This document shows, in pieces, positions 35,701 to 41,283 of a stretch of DNA of 64,000 bases (the first letter of the stretch is position 1; every line of letters begins with the position of its first letter). Below the pieces are notes generated by a model. It did no database searches, was not told the DNA's origin, and saw only the letters and a list, made by a program, of their open reading frames with translations. Made by a program: the position numbers and the translations under genes. The DNA is taken from NCBI GenBank assembly GCA_022410635.1, contig JAJVDF010000229.1, forward strand, positions 78,552-142,551, written 5' to 3'. The stretch is from Tretioscincus oriximinensis (Eukaryota; Chordata; Lepidosauria; Squamata; Gymnophthalmidae).

Positions 35701-37903
35701 TAAAGAGGGTTGATAACATTTCTCCCTACAATATGCTACAGAGTAATAATAGCAAGGGAGCAACGGGAATGCATATATTTCTATTTATGTATTTTTATAA
35801 ATAATTTTAAATTAATACTTGACAGGGGTGTCAAGGTGCAGACAGTGGCTGTACCCATGTTACTAGTGTGCCTCTTTTCCCAGGTCTTTGGGTGAGGGAA
35901 CAACATCCCCCCCCCAAAGAAAGAACTGTCATTATTTTAGCTTTTATCATGGTTTGCATATGAACTTATCCTGATCACTTCAGTATTGGGCAGGTTAGGG
36001 AAACAAATAAAACTGAGACACAAGTTAAATAAGCAAAACTTTAGCATGACCTCAAGAGATGATACAACTTTCAGATGGTATAACTCAAACTAGTAAATGA
36101 ATTGTGATGGGGAGTGTCTGCTGTAGAGTGACATCAGAGGCAGTTTACACAATGCAGTATAGAAGAACTGAGACAGTTTTTAATACTCAGCCTGCCTTTG
36201 CTCTACTCAGCTCCCTCTGGGGAACAGTCCTGTCCTGCCAGGGAAAAAGGTACCATAGGTCATGCTTAAAGTATGTTTAAGAATATTCTATCTTTTTATT
36301 ATGACGGCCAGCAGTCCTGGAACCTCTTGTTAAAGGACAGAATATAAATACCCGTCATATAAACAAGTTGATGGGACGCAAGGAGAATAGGAAAGGTTTG
36401 GGAAGGCCTCTCATCTCTATGCACCCAGGTTCTTTCTGCCAGAATGGGCCTTATCCTGGGCACATGGACGCTCTGCCATTCATTACGGACCCCTAAGTAG
36501 CAGGCCGGTGGAGGTCCCTATCCCAAAATATACTGCTACTCCAGGGATTGGACAGGTCAACTATTGTTGGAGTTAGCCTATATATTATTAGGGCTTCCAG
36601 AATCAGATCATTGTTTTGGGAGCAAATTTCTAAGGCCCGTGACCCATTACCGATTTAGATGCTACTACTCACCCGGCTGAATATACACTGTTTTTAAACG
36701 ATGTCATTTGTTCTTTTTACTCTTTGTATTTTACCCTATTTATATTTATACTGTTTTTAATTGCTGTATTTTATTCTATTTGAAGCCTACTTTTTAACTT
36801 TTTTGATATGGTCAAATGACTAATCAATAAATCTTTGATATAGATACTGCTCAAAACAATTAAGGGAACACTTAGTGTTACACTGTTATGTTAAAGTGGT
36901 CCCTTAATTGTGTTGAGCAGTATACTGTACATCCCGGAATGTGGCCCAGGCAATGTGATGCCTCTAGAAAGTCAAAGGCGGAGGGGCCCATGCTTAGCTT
37001 GACAAGACTTTGGTTCACAGGCGCAGGCTCTTCTCTTAGCCTGTCCCCACTGAGCCTTCCTTTGGGTTGTACCTCAGGACAGATCTTGTCCAATCACATG
37101 CCAGTGTAGACTATGGCAGGGCCCATTCGGGGCCTGCCATACCCTACACTCCCATGTAGGTGGCAGGCTCCAATTCCTAGATAAACAGCCCAGAATAAGG
37201 CTCAGGAGGGGCAGGACCTTTGAGTGGTCGCCCAAGCGAAGCCCCTTCCTATCCTCAGCAGCGGAGCGGGCAGGGCCTGTGGGCCTGACAGGCGAGGAGG
37301 CGGCAAAGGGGAGCCCATAATTGGAGTGTGACGGGCGGCCTCTCTCAGCTGCCTGACTGGGCCGAAAACAAGCCTGACGTCGTGCTCGCCTCAGTGCCGT
37401 CTTCCGTCAAATGCGGCTCCCCCCGTTCCCCACCCGGCCGGCCCGAGGCCTGCTGCTGAGGCGCGTCGGGGGAGAACGGACGGGACCAATCCGGAGCGGG
37501 GAGCCCCTTCTCAGCAAGGAAACGGAGTCCCCTGTTAAATTTGCGTCAACGTCACGTCACCCAGCCGCCGCCGCCGCCCCCCCCCCCCGTGCCGCCAAAT
37601 TGGTTCGAACGAACACACAGAACCGCTTCCTCTATGTTGCCCCCACCCGCCGCACTGCGCGTGACGTCACTGACGCCGACGCGCTCGAGGAAACGGGCCG
37701 GGAGGAGGGGGGGCATAGGGGGGGACGCCTCCAAAACACCCCCTTGCCACAGAGGGGTCCGACTCCCTCCTCGTGCGTGGCTCTGGAGCGGGAGGGGAAG
37801 CACATACCTTGGGGTCTATGTCCCCCACCACGAAGAACTTGACGTCTTTGAACATCTCCTCAGGGACCTTCAGCTCCCCCTCTTCTTCCTCCTCCTTCGC
37901 CAT
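9824..37903 (-). CDS. PAXIP1: PAXIP1 (PTIP), BRCT-domain adaptor; whole coding span, 20 exons
   Basis: Twenty exons on the minus strand join through GT-AG introns into 3312 bp (1103 codons plus stop) with no frame break. Order of parts: BRCT1 about residues 13-100 (W80), BRCT2 about 101-185 (W170), a run of 14 Glu at 194-207, a Ser/Glu/Asp-rich linker, a Gln-rich centre about 400-620, BRCT3 about 632-725 (W707), BRCT4 about 740-820 (W802), BRCT5 about 895-975 (W959) and BRCT6 about 1005-1095. The BRCT motif TPEWLEECF and the YEEEE stretch are typical of PTIP. The known family role is nuclear: a partner of PA1 in KMT2C/KMT2D (MLL3/4) H3K4 methyltransferase complexes, and a DNA-damage adaptor whose C-terminal BRCT pair binds phospho-SQ/TQ peptides. 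The start is chosen from the conserved KVPEEMF that follows and from a good context (A at -3, G at +4). The N-terminus (acidic, [11 protein letters not shown]) and the last few residues differ from the mammalian protein as I remember it. Identification is firm; the exact TSS and polyA site are not visible. Confidence 0.97.
9955..10330 (+). repeat. Unclassified repeat U1, interrupted copy
   Basis: Two partial repeats of the start TTTATATCCTGCCCTTCACC (about 9970 and 10106), then GAACAGAATGCAGAAGGAGC and AGAGTCAAAAGC, as in the copy at 13078. It sits in intron 19 of PAXIP1. Confidence 0.45.
10444..10519 (-). CDS. PAXIP1: PAXIP1 coding exon 19
   Basis: Residues 1050-1074 plus one base of Asp1075 ([25 protein letters not shown]), BRCT6. 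The acceptor is ATTAAG, a weak pyrimidine tract. The donor is GTATGT. Confidence 0.93.
10599..10733 (-). CDS. PAXIP1: PAXIP1 coding exon 18
   Basis: Residues 1005-1049 ([20 protein letters not shown] and on to HKQNK), start of BRCT6. The acceptor is ATTCTAG and the donor is GTAAAT. Confidence 0.95.
11250..11470 (-). mobile_element. Old CR1 LINE fragment
   Basis: Minus-strand reading resembles the CR1 ORF2 C-terminal stretch: the plus strand shows TGATTTCATAAGGGAGGCAT, TTGATCATTCTTATGGTC and TTGCACCTTCTTCAGTTCC. Compare the better copy at 40312-40960. It lies in PAXIP1 intron 17. Confidence 0.65.
11862..11962 (-). CDS. PAXIP1: PAXIP1 coding exon 17
   Basis: Completes Glu971, then residues 972-1004 ([20 protein letters not shown] and on to APLLK), between BRCT5 and BRCT6. 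The acceptor is GATTTCAG and the donor is GTATAT. Confidence 0.95.
12091..12338 (+). mobile_element. SINE-A (Sauria/ACA-like) copy
   Basis: The head GCCAGTTTGGTGTAGCGGTT with a box B-like CAGTTCGATTCC, then CTGGGTGACCTTGGGCCAGT, is typical of squamate tRNA-derived SINEs. The tail CCTGAGACCTTCGGGTATAG and (AAAT)n resembles the local L2-type LINE tail (46065-46340). Confidence 0.85.
12360..12800 (+). other. Possible decayed LTR-like stretch
   Basis: T-rich sequence with an AATAAA-type signal (GTAAATAAAGCC, about 12610). It resembles an LTR R/U5 layout, but no TG..CA termini, target duplication or coding region could be fixed. An old solo LTR is a guess; ordinary intron sequence is equally possible. 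Confidence 0.2.
12810..12970 (-). mobile_element. CR1 LINE 3' end fragment
   Basis: Plus strand begins AAGAACATAAAAGAAGCCCT and continues CTGAATCAGACCATATAGAT, the inverted CR1 3' end, degraded after about 100 bp. Confidence 0.65.
13040..13076. repeat. (TATG)n microsatellite
   Basis: Imperfect TATG/TGTA repeats of about 36 bp, just before U1. Confidence 0.7.
13078..13480 (+). repeat. Unclassified repeat U1, longest copy
   Basis: ATTTATATCCTGCCCTTCAT, AGAATGCAGAGAGAGCAACA, GTTTTTACCAGGTGCTGCAA, GGAGGCTGTTCCAGAGTGAG, GGCCACCACAGAGAAGG. It probably derives from a LINE 3' region, but I cannot name the family. It lies in PAXIP1 intron 16. Confidence 0.45.
13760..13928 (-). CDS. PAXIP1: PAXIP1 coding exon 16
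   Basis: Residues 915-970 plus one base of Glu971 ([20 protein letters not shown] and on to [10 protein letters not shown]), BRCT5 with W959. This is one of the phospho-peptide-binding repeats in the family. The acceptor is CTTTTCAG and the donor is GTGAGA. Confidence 0.97.
14051..14270 (+). mobile_element. SINE-A copy inside PAXIP1 intron 15
   Basis: AGAGCCAGTTTGGTGTAGTG head, GTGGCCTTGGGCCAGTCACC middle, and GCCCTGAGACCTTTGGATAT tail with an (AAAT)n end. It makes up nearly half of a 494-bp intron. Confidence 0.85.
14423..14525 (-). CDS. PAXIP1: PAXIP1 coding exon 15
   Basis: Completes Arg880, then residues 881-914 ([20 protein letters not shown] and [14 protein letters not shown]), start of BRCT5. 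The acceptor is TTTGATAG and the donor is GTGATT. Confidence 0.95.
15354..15666. mobile_element. hAT-type non-autonomous element with 8-bp TSD
   Basis: 313 bp with terminal inverted repeats CAGGGGTCCTCAAACT and AGTTTGAGGACCCCTG. An exact 8-bp duplication GTCTAGAA lies on both sides (15346-15353 and 15667-15674), as expected of hAT transposition. The interior has a purine-rich stretch (about 15500-15590) and no transposase. The element lies in PAXIP1 intron 14, near the exon 14 donor. Confidence 0.9.
15687..15754 (-). CDS. PAXIP1: PAXIP1 coding exon 14
   Basis: Residues 858-879 plus two bases of Arg880 ([20 protein letters not shown], then RP). It is a basic linker before BRCT5. The acceptor is TATTTTAG and the donor is GTGAGA. 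A hAT element lies a few bases inside the following intron. Confidence 0.94.
15995..16100 (+). repeat. FB1-type repeat fragment
   Basis: TCTAGCAAGGGATTCTCGTA, GCACCTTAGAGACTAACTAG, then TCTCAGACAAGTCTATTTCT and TCAGGA. In PAXIP1 intron 13. Confidence 0.55.
16190..16470 (-). mobile_element. Old CR1 LINE fragment
   Basis: Plus strand has GCCACTAGCTCTTCTGGAAA, the inverted CR1 segment that encodes LLPEEVVVAS in better copies. It is degraded further on. Confidence 0.45.
16585..16628 (-). CDS. PAXIP1: PAXIP1 coding exon 13 (44 bp micro-exon)
   Basis: Completes Asp843, then residues 844-857 ([14 protein letters not shown]), the inter-BRCT linker. The acceptor is TTTTCCAG and the donor is GTATGT. 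It is short, but flanking phases require it. Confidence 0.94.
17160..17344 (-). CDS. PAXIP1: PAXIP1 coding exon 12
   Basis: Residues 782-842 with split Glu781 and Asp843 ([20 protein letters not shown], then W802), end of BRCT4 and the following linker. The acceptor is TAACAAG and the donor is GTAAGA. Confidence 0.95.
17620..17985. repeat. Polypurine repeat with terminal 14-bp hairpin
   Basis: About 17725-17915 is almost all A and G. It is followed by an inverted repeat, AGCCCATTGCATTA (17920-17933), loop CCA, TAATGCAACGGGCT (17937-17950), 13 of 14 pairs matching. On the minus strand the hairpin is followed at once by CTAG. It lies in PAXIP1 intron 11. Family unknown. Confidence 0.5.
19065..19186 (-). 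CDS. PAXIP1: PAXIP1 coding exon 11
   Basis: Residues 741-780 plus two bases of Glu781 ([20 protein letters not shown] and on to NTVLICK), BRCT4. The acceptor is CTTAACAG and the donor is GTAAGT. Confidence 0.96.
20039..20176 (-). CDS. PAXIP1: PAXIP1 coding exon 10
   Basis: Residues 695-740 ([20 protein letters not shown] onward to GGKPCSQH), with the BRCT3 tryptophan W707. The acceptor is TGTCACAG and the donor is GTAAGA. Confidence 0.97.
20275..20484. mobile_element. FB1 foldback MITE, two-armed copy
   Basis: The left arm (AGTCCAGCAAAGGAGCTAGT to TAGACACGTCTACTTCTTCA) is followed after a few bases by a right arm that is its reverse complement over about 90 bp with few mismatches. A very large hairpin is possible. 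The right arm stops at GCTGGACTTT where the SINE-A tail begins. In PAXIP1 intron 9. Confidence 0.8.
20485..20733 (-). mobile_element. SINE-A copy
   Basis: Reverse orientation: (TTTA)n tail first, CCCAAAGGTCTCAGGGCAGC, GTAGGTGGGGCTGAGAG, and the inverted head ACACCAAACTGGCTCTCA at the right end. It abuts the FB1 element. Confidence 0.85.
21470..21595 (+). mobile_element. SINE-A 3' fragment
   Basis: CCCCCACCTACTTCACAGGG, GTTGTGGAGAAAGCAACA, then a tail with GGGATATAAGTACAAATAAT. A short run of TTAGGG-like units in the tail is a chance variant of the SINE sequence. Confidence 0.7.
22255..22350 (-). CDS. PAXIP1: PAXIP1 coding exon 9
   Basis: Residues 663-694 ([20 protein letters not shown] onward), BRCT3. 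The acceptor is TTTATTTAG and the donor is GTAAGA. Phase 0 at both ends. Confidence 0.95.
22823..22917 (-). CDS. PAXIP1: PAXIP1 coding exon 8
   Basis: Completes Ile631, then residues 632-662 ([20 protein letters not shown] to TWKR), start of BRCT3. The acceptor is CCCTTAG and the donor is GTAACT. Confidence 0.96.
22973..23260. repeat. LINE 3' end fragments
   Basis: 22990-23030 has TGTTGAAAGGGACCTCCAGG, GTCATCGGGTCCAACCC, a common reptile and bird LINE/MIR-like end. 23150-23260 has the tail CCCTGAAACCTTTGGGTATA followed by (AAAT)n, as in the L2-type copies. Confidence 0.5.
23597..23718. repeat. FB1 right arm
   Basis: GTAGATGTGTCTACGAAAGT, TTGCTGGACTTTCTACTG, GACTAACACGGCTATTTCTC. In PAXIP1 intron 7. 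Confidence 0.65.
23817..24123 (-). mobile_element. SINE-B copy
   Basis: Inverted copy closely matching the one at 1943: GATTCAAAGCAGCTTACAAG, CCACCAGGCTGTGGTGGTTC, CTAGAGCTACAGGCTAG, and a tRNA-like head ending CAACTGAGCCATCCGTGCC. In PAXIP1 intron 7. Confidence 0.75.
24177..24329. mobile_element. FB2 foldback MITE
   Basis: Ends TGAGCCTTATTTCTGG and CCAGAATAAGACACA are inverted. Inner arms ACATGTTAATGTAGACTATG and CATGGTCTACACTAGCATGT pair around GGCAGGCC and GGTGCCTGCC. About 153 bp. Other copies: 5390, 37051, 56608 and 62690. Confidence 0.65.
24571..25369 (-). CDS. PAXIP1: PAXIP1 coding exon 7, glutamine-rich exon
   Basis: Residues 365-630 plus one base of Ile631. It starts [10 protein letters not shown], passes through a Gln/His/Pro-rich region and ends LFGHDPSVE. 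The longest pure Gln run is 11 (9 CAG flanked by CAA). The acceptor is TTTTCTAG and the donor is GTTAGT. Poly-Ala/Val, poly-Leu and poly-Ser frames over the same DNA are shadows of this repeat. Confidence 0.97.
25370..26216. other. PAXIP1 intron 6
   Basis: No repeat or second gene could be supported. An open frame at 25428-25673 on the plus strand has no recognisable domain. Confidence 0.4.
26217..26855 (-). CDS. PAXIP1: PAXIP1 coding exon 6
   Basis: Residues 152-364. It starts [10 protein letters not shown], has TPDWILD at the end of BRCT2 (W170), then the 14-Glu run (194-207) and a long Ser/Pro/acidic linker with [11 protein letters not shown] and [19 protein letters not shown]. The acceptor pyrimidine tract is a run of C before AG. 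The donor is GTAAGT. Confidence 0.97.
26856..30833. other. PAXIP1 intron 5, mostly unique sequence
   Basis: About 4 kb of AT-rich sequence. The only recognisable piece is a short L2-type tail near 28007-28050 (GCCCTGAGACCTTCAGGTAT). The low repeat content contrasts with both flanks of the gene. Confidence 0.4.
30834..30947 (-). CDS. PAXIP1: PAXIP1 coding exon 5
   Basis: Residues 114-151, BRCT2 core, including [20 protein letters not shown] and KKCTHLIV. The acceptor is GTGCTAG and the donor is GTAAGA. Phase 0. Confidence 0.95.
31036..31099 (-). CDS. PAXIP1: PAXIP1 coding exon 4
   Basis: Completes Pro92, then residues 93-113 ([20 protein letters not shown] and Q), at the BRCT1-BRCT2 junction. 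The acceptor is TTTTGTCAG and the donor is GTAAGA. Confidence 0.96.
31715..31970 (+). mobile_element. CR1 LINE 3' end
   Basis: ACAGGATTAGACAAGCTTCC, AACAGCTACTAGGATGGATG, GAGCAACAGGCAGGATTCCT and an end TTCTTATATTCTTACATC, the CR1 3' UTR pattern. In PAXIP1 intron 3. Confidence 0.75.
32125..32168 (-). CDS. PAXIP1: PAXIP1 coding exon 3 (44 bp micro-exon)
   Basis: Residues 78-91 plus two bases of Pro92 ([14 protein letters not shown]). It carries the BRCT1 tryptophan W80. The acceptor TTTTTTTTAG precedes it and the donor GTATCC follows. At 44 bp it is too short for ORF detection, but the reading frame requires it. Confidence 0.94.
32640..32925. mobile_element. hAT-type MITE with 8-bp TSD and nested inverted repeats
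   Basis: 286 bp with ends CAGGGCTTTTTTT and AAAAAAAGCACTG. An exact 8-bp duplication CCTGGACT lies on both sides (32632-32639, 32926-32933). The inside is very G-rich and holds several copies of GGCACCTTTTATTTAGGCGG in both orientations plus GTTCCGGCACC. An apparent ORF across it is not a gene. In PAXIP1 intron 2. Confidence 0.88.
33318..33606. repeat. Possible degenerate DNA element
   Basis: TAGAGATGTACAAACTTTGG at the left, and inverted GTTCG/CGAAC-rich segments (AGTTCGTGTTAGAATGAACT, ACAACGAACTGAACACG) toward the right. The ends match poorly, so this is tentative. Confidence 0.25.
33880..34014 (-). CDS. PAXIP1: PAXIP1 coding exon 2
   Basis: Residues 33-77 ([18 protein letters not shown] onward to DLPVVK), BRCT1. 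The acceptor is CTAG at 34015-34016 and the donor is GTGCGT. Phase 0 at both ends. Confidence 0.96.
34446..34708 (+). mobile_element. L2-type LINE 3' end fragment
   Basis: Matches the copy at 46065-46340: GAAGGTCTTCTCTGTGATAA, CCTATGCTGTACACGTTC, GAGACCTTTGGGTATGGGGC, and (AAAT)n. In PAXIP1 intron 1. Confidence 0.65.
34731..34880 (+). mobile_element. SINE-B 5' fragment
   Basis: AACAAATGGCTCAGTCACTA, CTGGTTTCGAAGCCCTGTGT, GGTGAGCACCTTCCACTAGC, CCAACTCAGCTATTCGAAAG. It follows the L2-type end directly. Confidence 0.7.
35291..35303. repeat. Poly-G run of 13
   Basis: A homopolymer tract in PAXIP1 intron 1, a likely site of length error or polymorphism. Confidence 0.9.
36290..36840 (+). repeat. 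Unclassified LINE-like 3' end
   Basis: T-rich sequence ending GGTCAAATGACTAATCAATA AATC, a layout common at reptile LINE ends. No coding signature was seen. The TcM element follows immediately. Confidence 0.35.
36847..36920. mobile_element. TcM MITE, copy 3 (longest)
   Basis: 74 bp between TA dinucleotides, palindromic: CTGCTCAAAACAATTAAGGG and CCCTTAATTGTGTTGAGCAG, with AACACTTAGTGTTACACTGT inside. It is the most complete of the three copies. Confidence 0.8.
37051..37204. mobile_element. FB2 foldback MITE at the edge of the CpG island
   Basis: Ends TGAGCCTTCCTTTGGG and CCCAGAATAAGGCTCA. Inner arms CACATGCCAGTGTAGACTAT and ACCCTACACTCCCATGT. In PAXIP1 intron 1. Confidence 0.7.
37662..37669. 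promoter_or_regulatory. CRE palindrome TGACGTCA
   Basis: A perfect CREB/ATF palindrome, about 140 bp into PAXIP1 intron 1 and still inside the CpG island. Partial CRE-like copies occur nearby (about 37376 and 37550). Confidence 0.45.
37808..37903 (-). CDS. PAXIP1: PAXIP1 coding exon 1
   Basis: Residues 1-32, from the ATG at 37903-37901 to GDIDPK. The donor is GTATGT (37807 downward) and the exon ends in phase 0. It starts BRCT1. The N-terminal run of five Glu precedes the conserved KVPEEMF. The exon lies inside the CpG island. Confidence 0.95.
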
Positions 37904-38440
37904 AGTGAGATGGTACGGCCCAACCAGCCGGCCTGCTGAAGAGGTGGAAGGAGAAAGCCGCCCGGCGGCACGAGCAGCAGCCCAGTTTCCCCACGACCCC
38001 TCTGAGGCCTACGGGGGATCCCACAGTCACACACACACAGTCCAGCCAACCGCGGGAAGCAGGCGCGCGCTGTGGAGTGCACCAACCCTCTCAATCATGA
38101 AGGGGTGTTTCTGAAAACTCGTAAAGATGGAACGAGGCAAGGAGAAAATAATGCTGTTTGCCCGGCTGATGTTAGATGTGATAAAAAGTCAGAACGCGGT
38201 GAGGGTGCGAAGGAAAGAACTGGTTTAGGATGGAGTATGTTGAAGGGAAGTTAATGCCTCACCCCCCCCCCCCCAGTGAGTAGTTATAATGGATTTTCCC
38301 AGGATCCGCCTACTAACAAAACGGCAGCCGGGCGGACAGCAGGCACTTTCGCCTCAAACTTGCAAGCCACGCCCCCAAGATCTACCTCCGCCCCCTCCAG
38401 CTTTTCTTTAGTTTCTTACTACTTGTTCTCGCGCGCCTGA

Positions 38441-38483
38441 GGGGCGGAGCCTAAAGACAATTTTCGCGCGTCTTGGCGGGAAA
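38441..38483. promoter_or_regulatory. GC box plus two E2F-type sites
   Basis: GGGGCGGAGC at 38441-38450 matches an Sp1 GC box. TTTCGCGC at 38463-38470 and TTGGCGGGAAA at 38473-38483 both match E2F consensus forms. They lie about 540-580 bp upstream of the PAXIP1 ATG at the outer edge of the CpG island. Cell-cycle control by E2F would suit a DNA-repair and chromatin gene, but this is inference from motifs. Confidence 0.5.
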
Positions 38484-38931
38484 CTAATTTCATCGCCTTG
38501 TAAAAACAGCGCCCCACACACGAGCGGCAGCCTCCTAAAGCCAGAAATTAAAGAGATGCGGCTCTTATCACTTATTCATTCCACTATAACTGCAGCTGGC
38601 CTCTTTAGCCAATCTGCCTCCAGGTCCGAACTCCCGCCCAAAGGAAACATTTTTTTTGCTTACAGGAAGGTGGTTGGGGAACCCACCTTCTCCAGACTGG
38701 GTCATTTTTACTCCACATGAAGTACATTGATGTTAAAACAAGTGTCTAATTTCTCATCACTCTGGGAGTTGATTTAAAAACAGACTCATACTTAATATTT
38801 GATTGCTGGTGTTGCAGGTAAAAAGCTGAAAGAAGACTTTGTCACAAGAGAGATCAGGTAACAACAGAAGATTTTATTAGTTTACATAGGCATATGGAAT
38901 ACAGACATATCGAAAACAAGTCAGCAAATGT

Positions 38932-39086
38932 NNNNNNNNNNNNNNNNNNNNNNNNNNNNNNNNNNNNNNNNNNNNNNNNNNNNNNNNNNNNNNNNNNNNN
39001 NNNNNNNNNNNNNNNNNNNNNNNNNNNNNNNNNNNNNNNNNNNNNNNNNNNNNNNNNNNNNNNNNNNNNNNNNNNNNNNNNNNNNN
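38932..39086. other. Assembly gap (155 N)
   Basis: A run of N of fixed extent, with CR1 sequence starting at once on the right side. Open frames drawn through it are meaningless. Confidence 0.99.
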
Positions 39087-39355
39087 TGGATAGTTTCAAG
39101 ACAGGACTAGACAGGTTTATGGACACTAAAGGTATAAATGGATACTAGGAAGGATATCTGGATGGTGCCTCTGGGATGGAGCAACAGGCAGGACTCCTGA
39201 AATACCATTTGCAGGGAGTCATGAACAGGAGCATATTTTGCTTTCCTCTGTTCGGACTGCCCAGGTGCATCTGGTGGGCCTCTGTGTGACACAGAATGCT
39301 GGACTTGATGGGCTGTGGCCTGATCCAGTATGGCTCTTCTTATGTTCTTATGAGT
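39087..39355 (+). mobile_element. CR1 LINE 3' end
   Basis: DSFKTGLDRFMDTKGINGY is encoded, followed by the CR1 3' UTR (GGAGCAACAGGCAGGACTCC, CCAGGTGCATCTGGTGGGCC) ending TTCTTATGTTCTTATGAG. The 5' side is lost in the gap. Confidence 0.85.
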
Positions 39356-40311
39356 ACATATGCACATGGAGTACAGGGAATAGCTTCGCCACTGCACTGC
39401 CAAACTCAGAATCAAGTTATCTTTTTATACATTATTTAAAAGCAACAAAAGAGACAATCATGCATTAATTTGATTGGGTACAAGCTTACATGTCTTTGAA
39501 GCAACTTTACTTTTCTATATTGAGAGCAGAAAGCAACATTTATCTTCTGTATCCTTGAAATCCTTGCCTTTCCCAGCTTTTCTATCTAAGACATTTTTTT
39601 CATTTGCAAAGTCTGCCAACAGCTTCATAAAGCAAGGGGGGAAAGGAAGGGGGGGCTCAGTTCTGATGGTTGCGGCTTGACTTTTAAAATGTTTTCCTGT
39701 TCATCTTTGTTTTGAGAGAATGGGGGGGGACAAGGCAAAACGCACAGCCTCATGAGTTTTTATGTTACATATATTTCTTTATACACAGAAATTTCCCATA
39801 TCACTGGGACCTTTCGCTTTTGTCTTCTTTTGAAGCTCTGGCATGGCCCGGAGTAAGGCTCTTCCGTGGTGCTTGCTCATGGCATAATTCAGCTGGCCTT
39901 GAGGGTGTACAAGTTAGGGTTGCCATAAAAGCAGGAGAAAAGTGTTACGTCTTTAATACTGGCGCTGCTGAAATTGCTCCTTTTTTTACATCCATTAAAG
40001 GTGTAGCTCCACGGTGCTGCTTTTATTACCACAAGAATAAACAGGTTTTTTTTCTCCTTCCCGTTTGAGGTGTAATTTGTTCAGGTAGAAGATTCCATTG
40101 TTGTGTTGGCTGTTTTTTTTAGNACCAGCTTTTATGTTTATGCCTTTTGGAAATTGTTAATTTGGATGGCATTAGCTCTACAAGCCTCTGAAATCACAGC
40201 GATGTGCATATTAATCTTGCATTTAACAAAGTAGTATTTGGAACAGCTGATGCAGAAAGAGCATTAAGAAGAATCCATGCAGATGCTGTGTAAAAATGTT
40301 AGAATCTTCTT

Positions 40312-40960
40312 AAAGTACATCAGAAACAAGGTGCCTCATCGGGCCAGATCCCATCTGGTCCAGGATTCTGTCTCACACAGTGGCCCACCAATTGCACCTG
40401 GGCACTCTGGGACAGAAGAAGGCAAAATCTTCAACTGTTCTCAACAGCCTGAAAAAGGCATTTCNGTAATCCTTCCTGTTGCTCCANCTTGGAGGCANTA
40501 TCAAAACATCCATCCTAGTAGCTGTTTATACCTTTGGCTTCCATGTACCTGTCTAATCCTGTCTTAAAGTTATCCAGGCTGCTAGCAATTACCACCTCTT
40601 CTGGAAGTAAATTCCATAGGTCGATGATCCTCTGGGTGAAAAAATACTTTCCTTTTTTTGTCCTCACTCTTCTGCTCATCAGTTTCAAGGAATTCCCCCT
40701 GGTTTTAGTGTTGTCTGGTAGAGACAATAGTTTTTCTCTATCCATCCCATGCATGATTTTATGCACCTCAATTAGGTCTCCTCTCAAACACCATCGTTCG
40801 AGGCTGAAGAGGCTCAGATATTGCAGCCGGATTTCATAAGGGAGGTGCTCCAGTCCCTTGATCATTCTTGTTGCCCTTTCCTGCACCTTCTCCAGTTCCA
40901 CAATATCCTGGACGTGACAGGAAGTGATGTCACTCTGCATGCCGTTTTTCCAAAAGCAAA
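40312..40960 (-). mobile_element. CR1 LINE, ORF2 C-terminus and 3' end
   Basis: An open frame at 40515-40940 (141 codons) reads RATRMIKGLEHLPYEIRL, FSLERWCLRGDLIEVHKIMH, KYFFTQRIIDLWNLLPEEVV and on to LDRYMEAKGINSY, the CR1 ORF2 C-terminus. The 3' UTR lies to the left. 5'-truncated. Not a host gene. Confidence 0.88.
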
Positions 40961-41199
40961 TACTGGATTCAATTCTGAAAAACTGGATTTACTCTACTTT
41001 TTCAAGATTAATGGATTAAAAGTATGTGTCTGATTTTTGCCGTACCAAAAAGGTTTTACTGCTTACCCGTACCTTTACATGTAAGAGGCTGGACTATTTT
41101 TTAGAAGATTGCCAACCAATATCATCATCACATATAAATACAAAATACAAAAAAAGTTAAAATATCATTTTATATAGCAGCATGTGTTTTTGACTATTC

Positions 41200-41283
41200 A
41201 TGTAAACTGCCCTGAGGCCTTCAGGTATAGGACGATACAGAAATGCAATTTAATAAATAATATATATATATATATATATATAT
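41200..41283 (+). repeat. L2-type tail with (TA)n
   Basis: CTGCCCTGAGGCCTTCAGGT, then AATAAATAATA and about 13 TA units. Confidence 0.6.

Larger units (their letters stand above)
37210..38560. promoter_or_regulatory. PAXIP1: CpG-island promoter region of PAXIP1
   Basis: A sharp rise in G+C and CpG around exon 1, unlike the AT-rich flanks. It contains many CGCG and GCCGCC groups and poly-C runs. ORFs read through this stretch on either strand are composition artefacts apart from exon 1. The transcription start is probably upstream of 37903 within this block; I cannot place it more closely. Confidence 0.8.

Noticed and set aside
37411..38254. Several ORFs of 60-143 codons in the CpG island on both strands
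   Set aside because: GC-rich sequence lacks stop codons; only exon 1 of PAXIP1 has conserved protein sequence.
38854..39148. ORFs through the N run
   Set aside because: Made of undefined bases.
40515..40940. 141-codon ORF as a host gene
   Set aside because: It is the C-terminus of CR1 ORF2, repeated at 53979-54335 and elsewhere.
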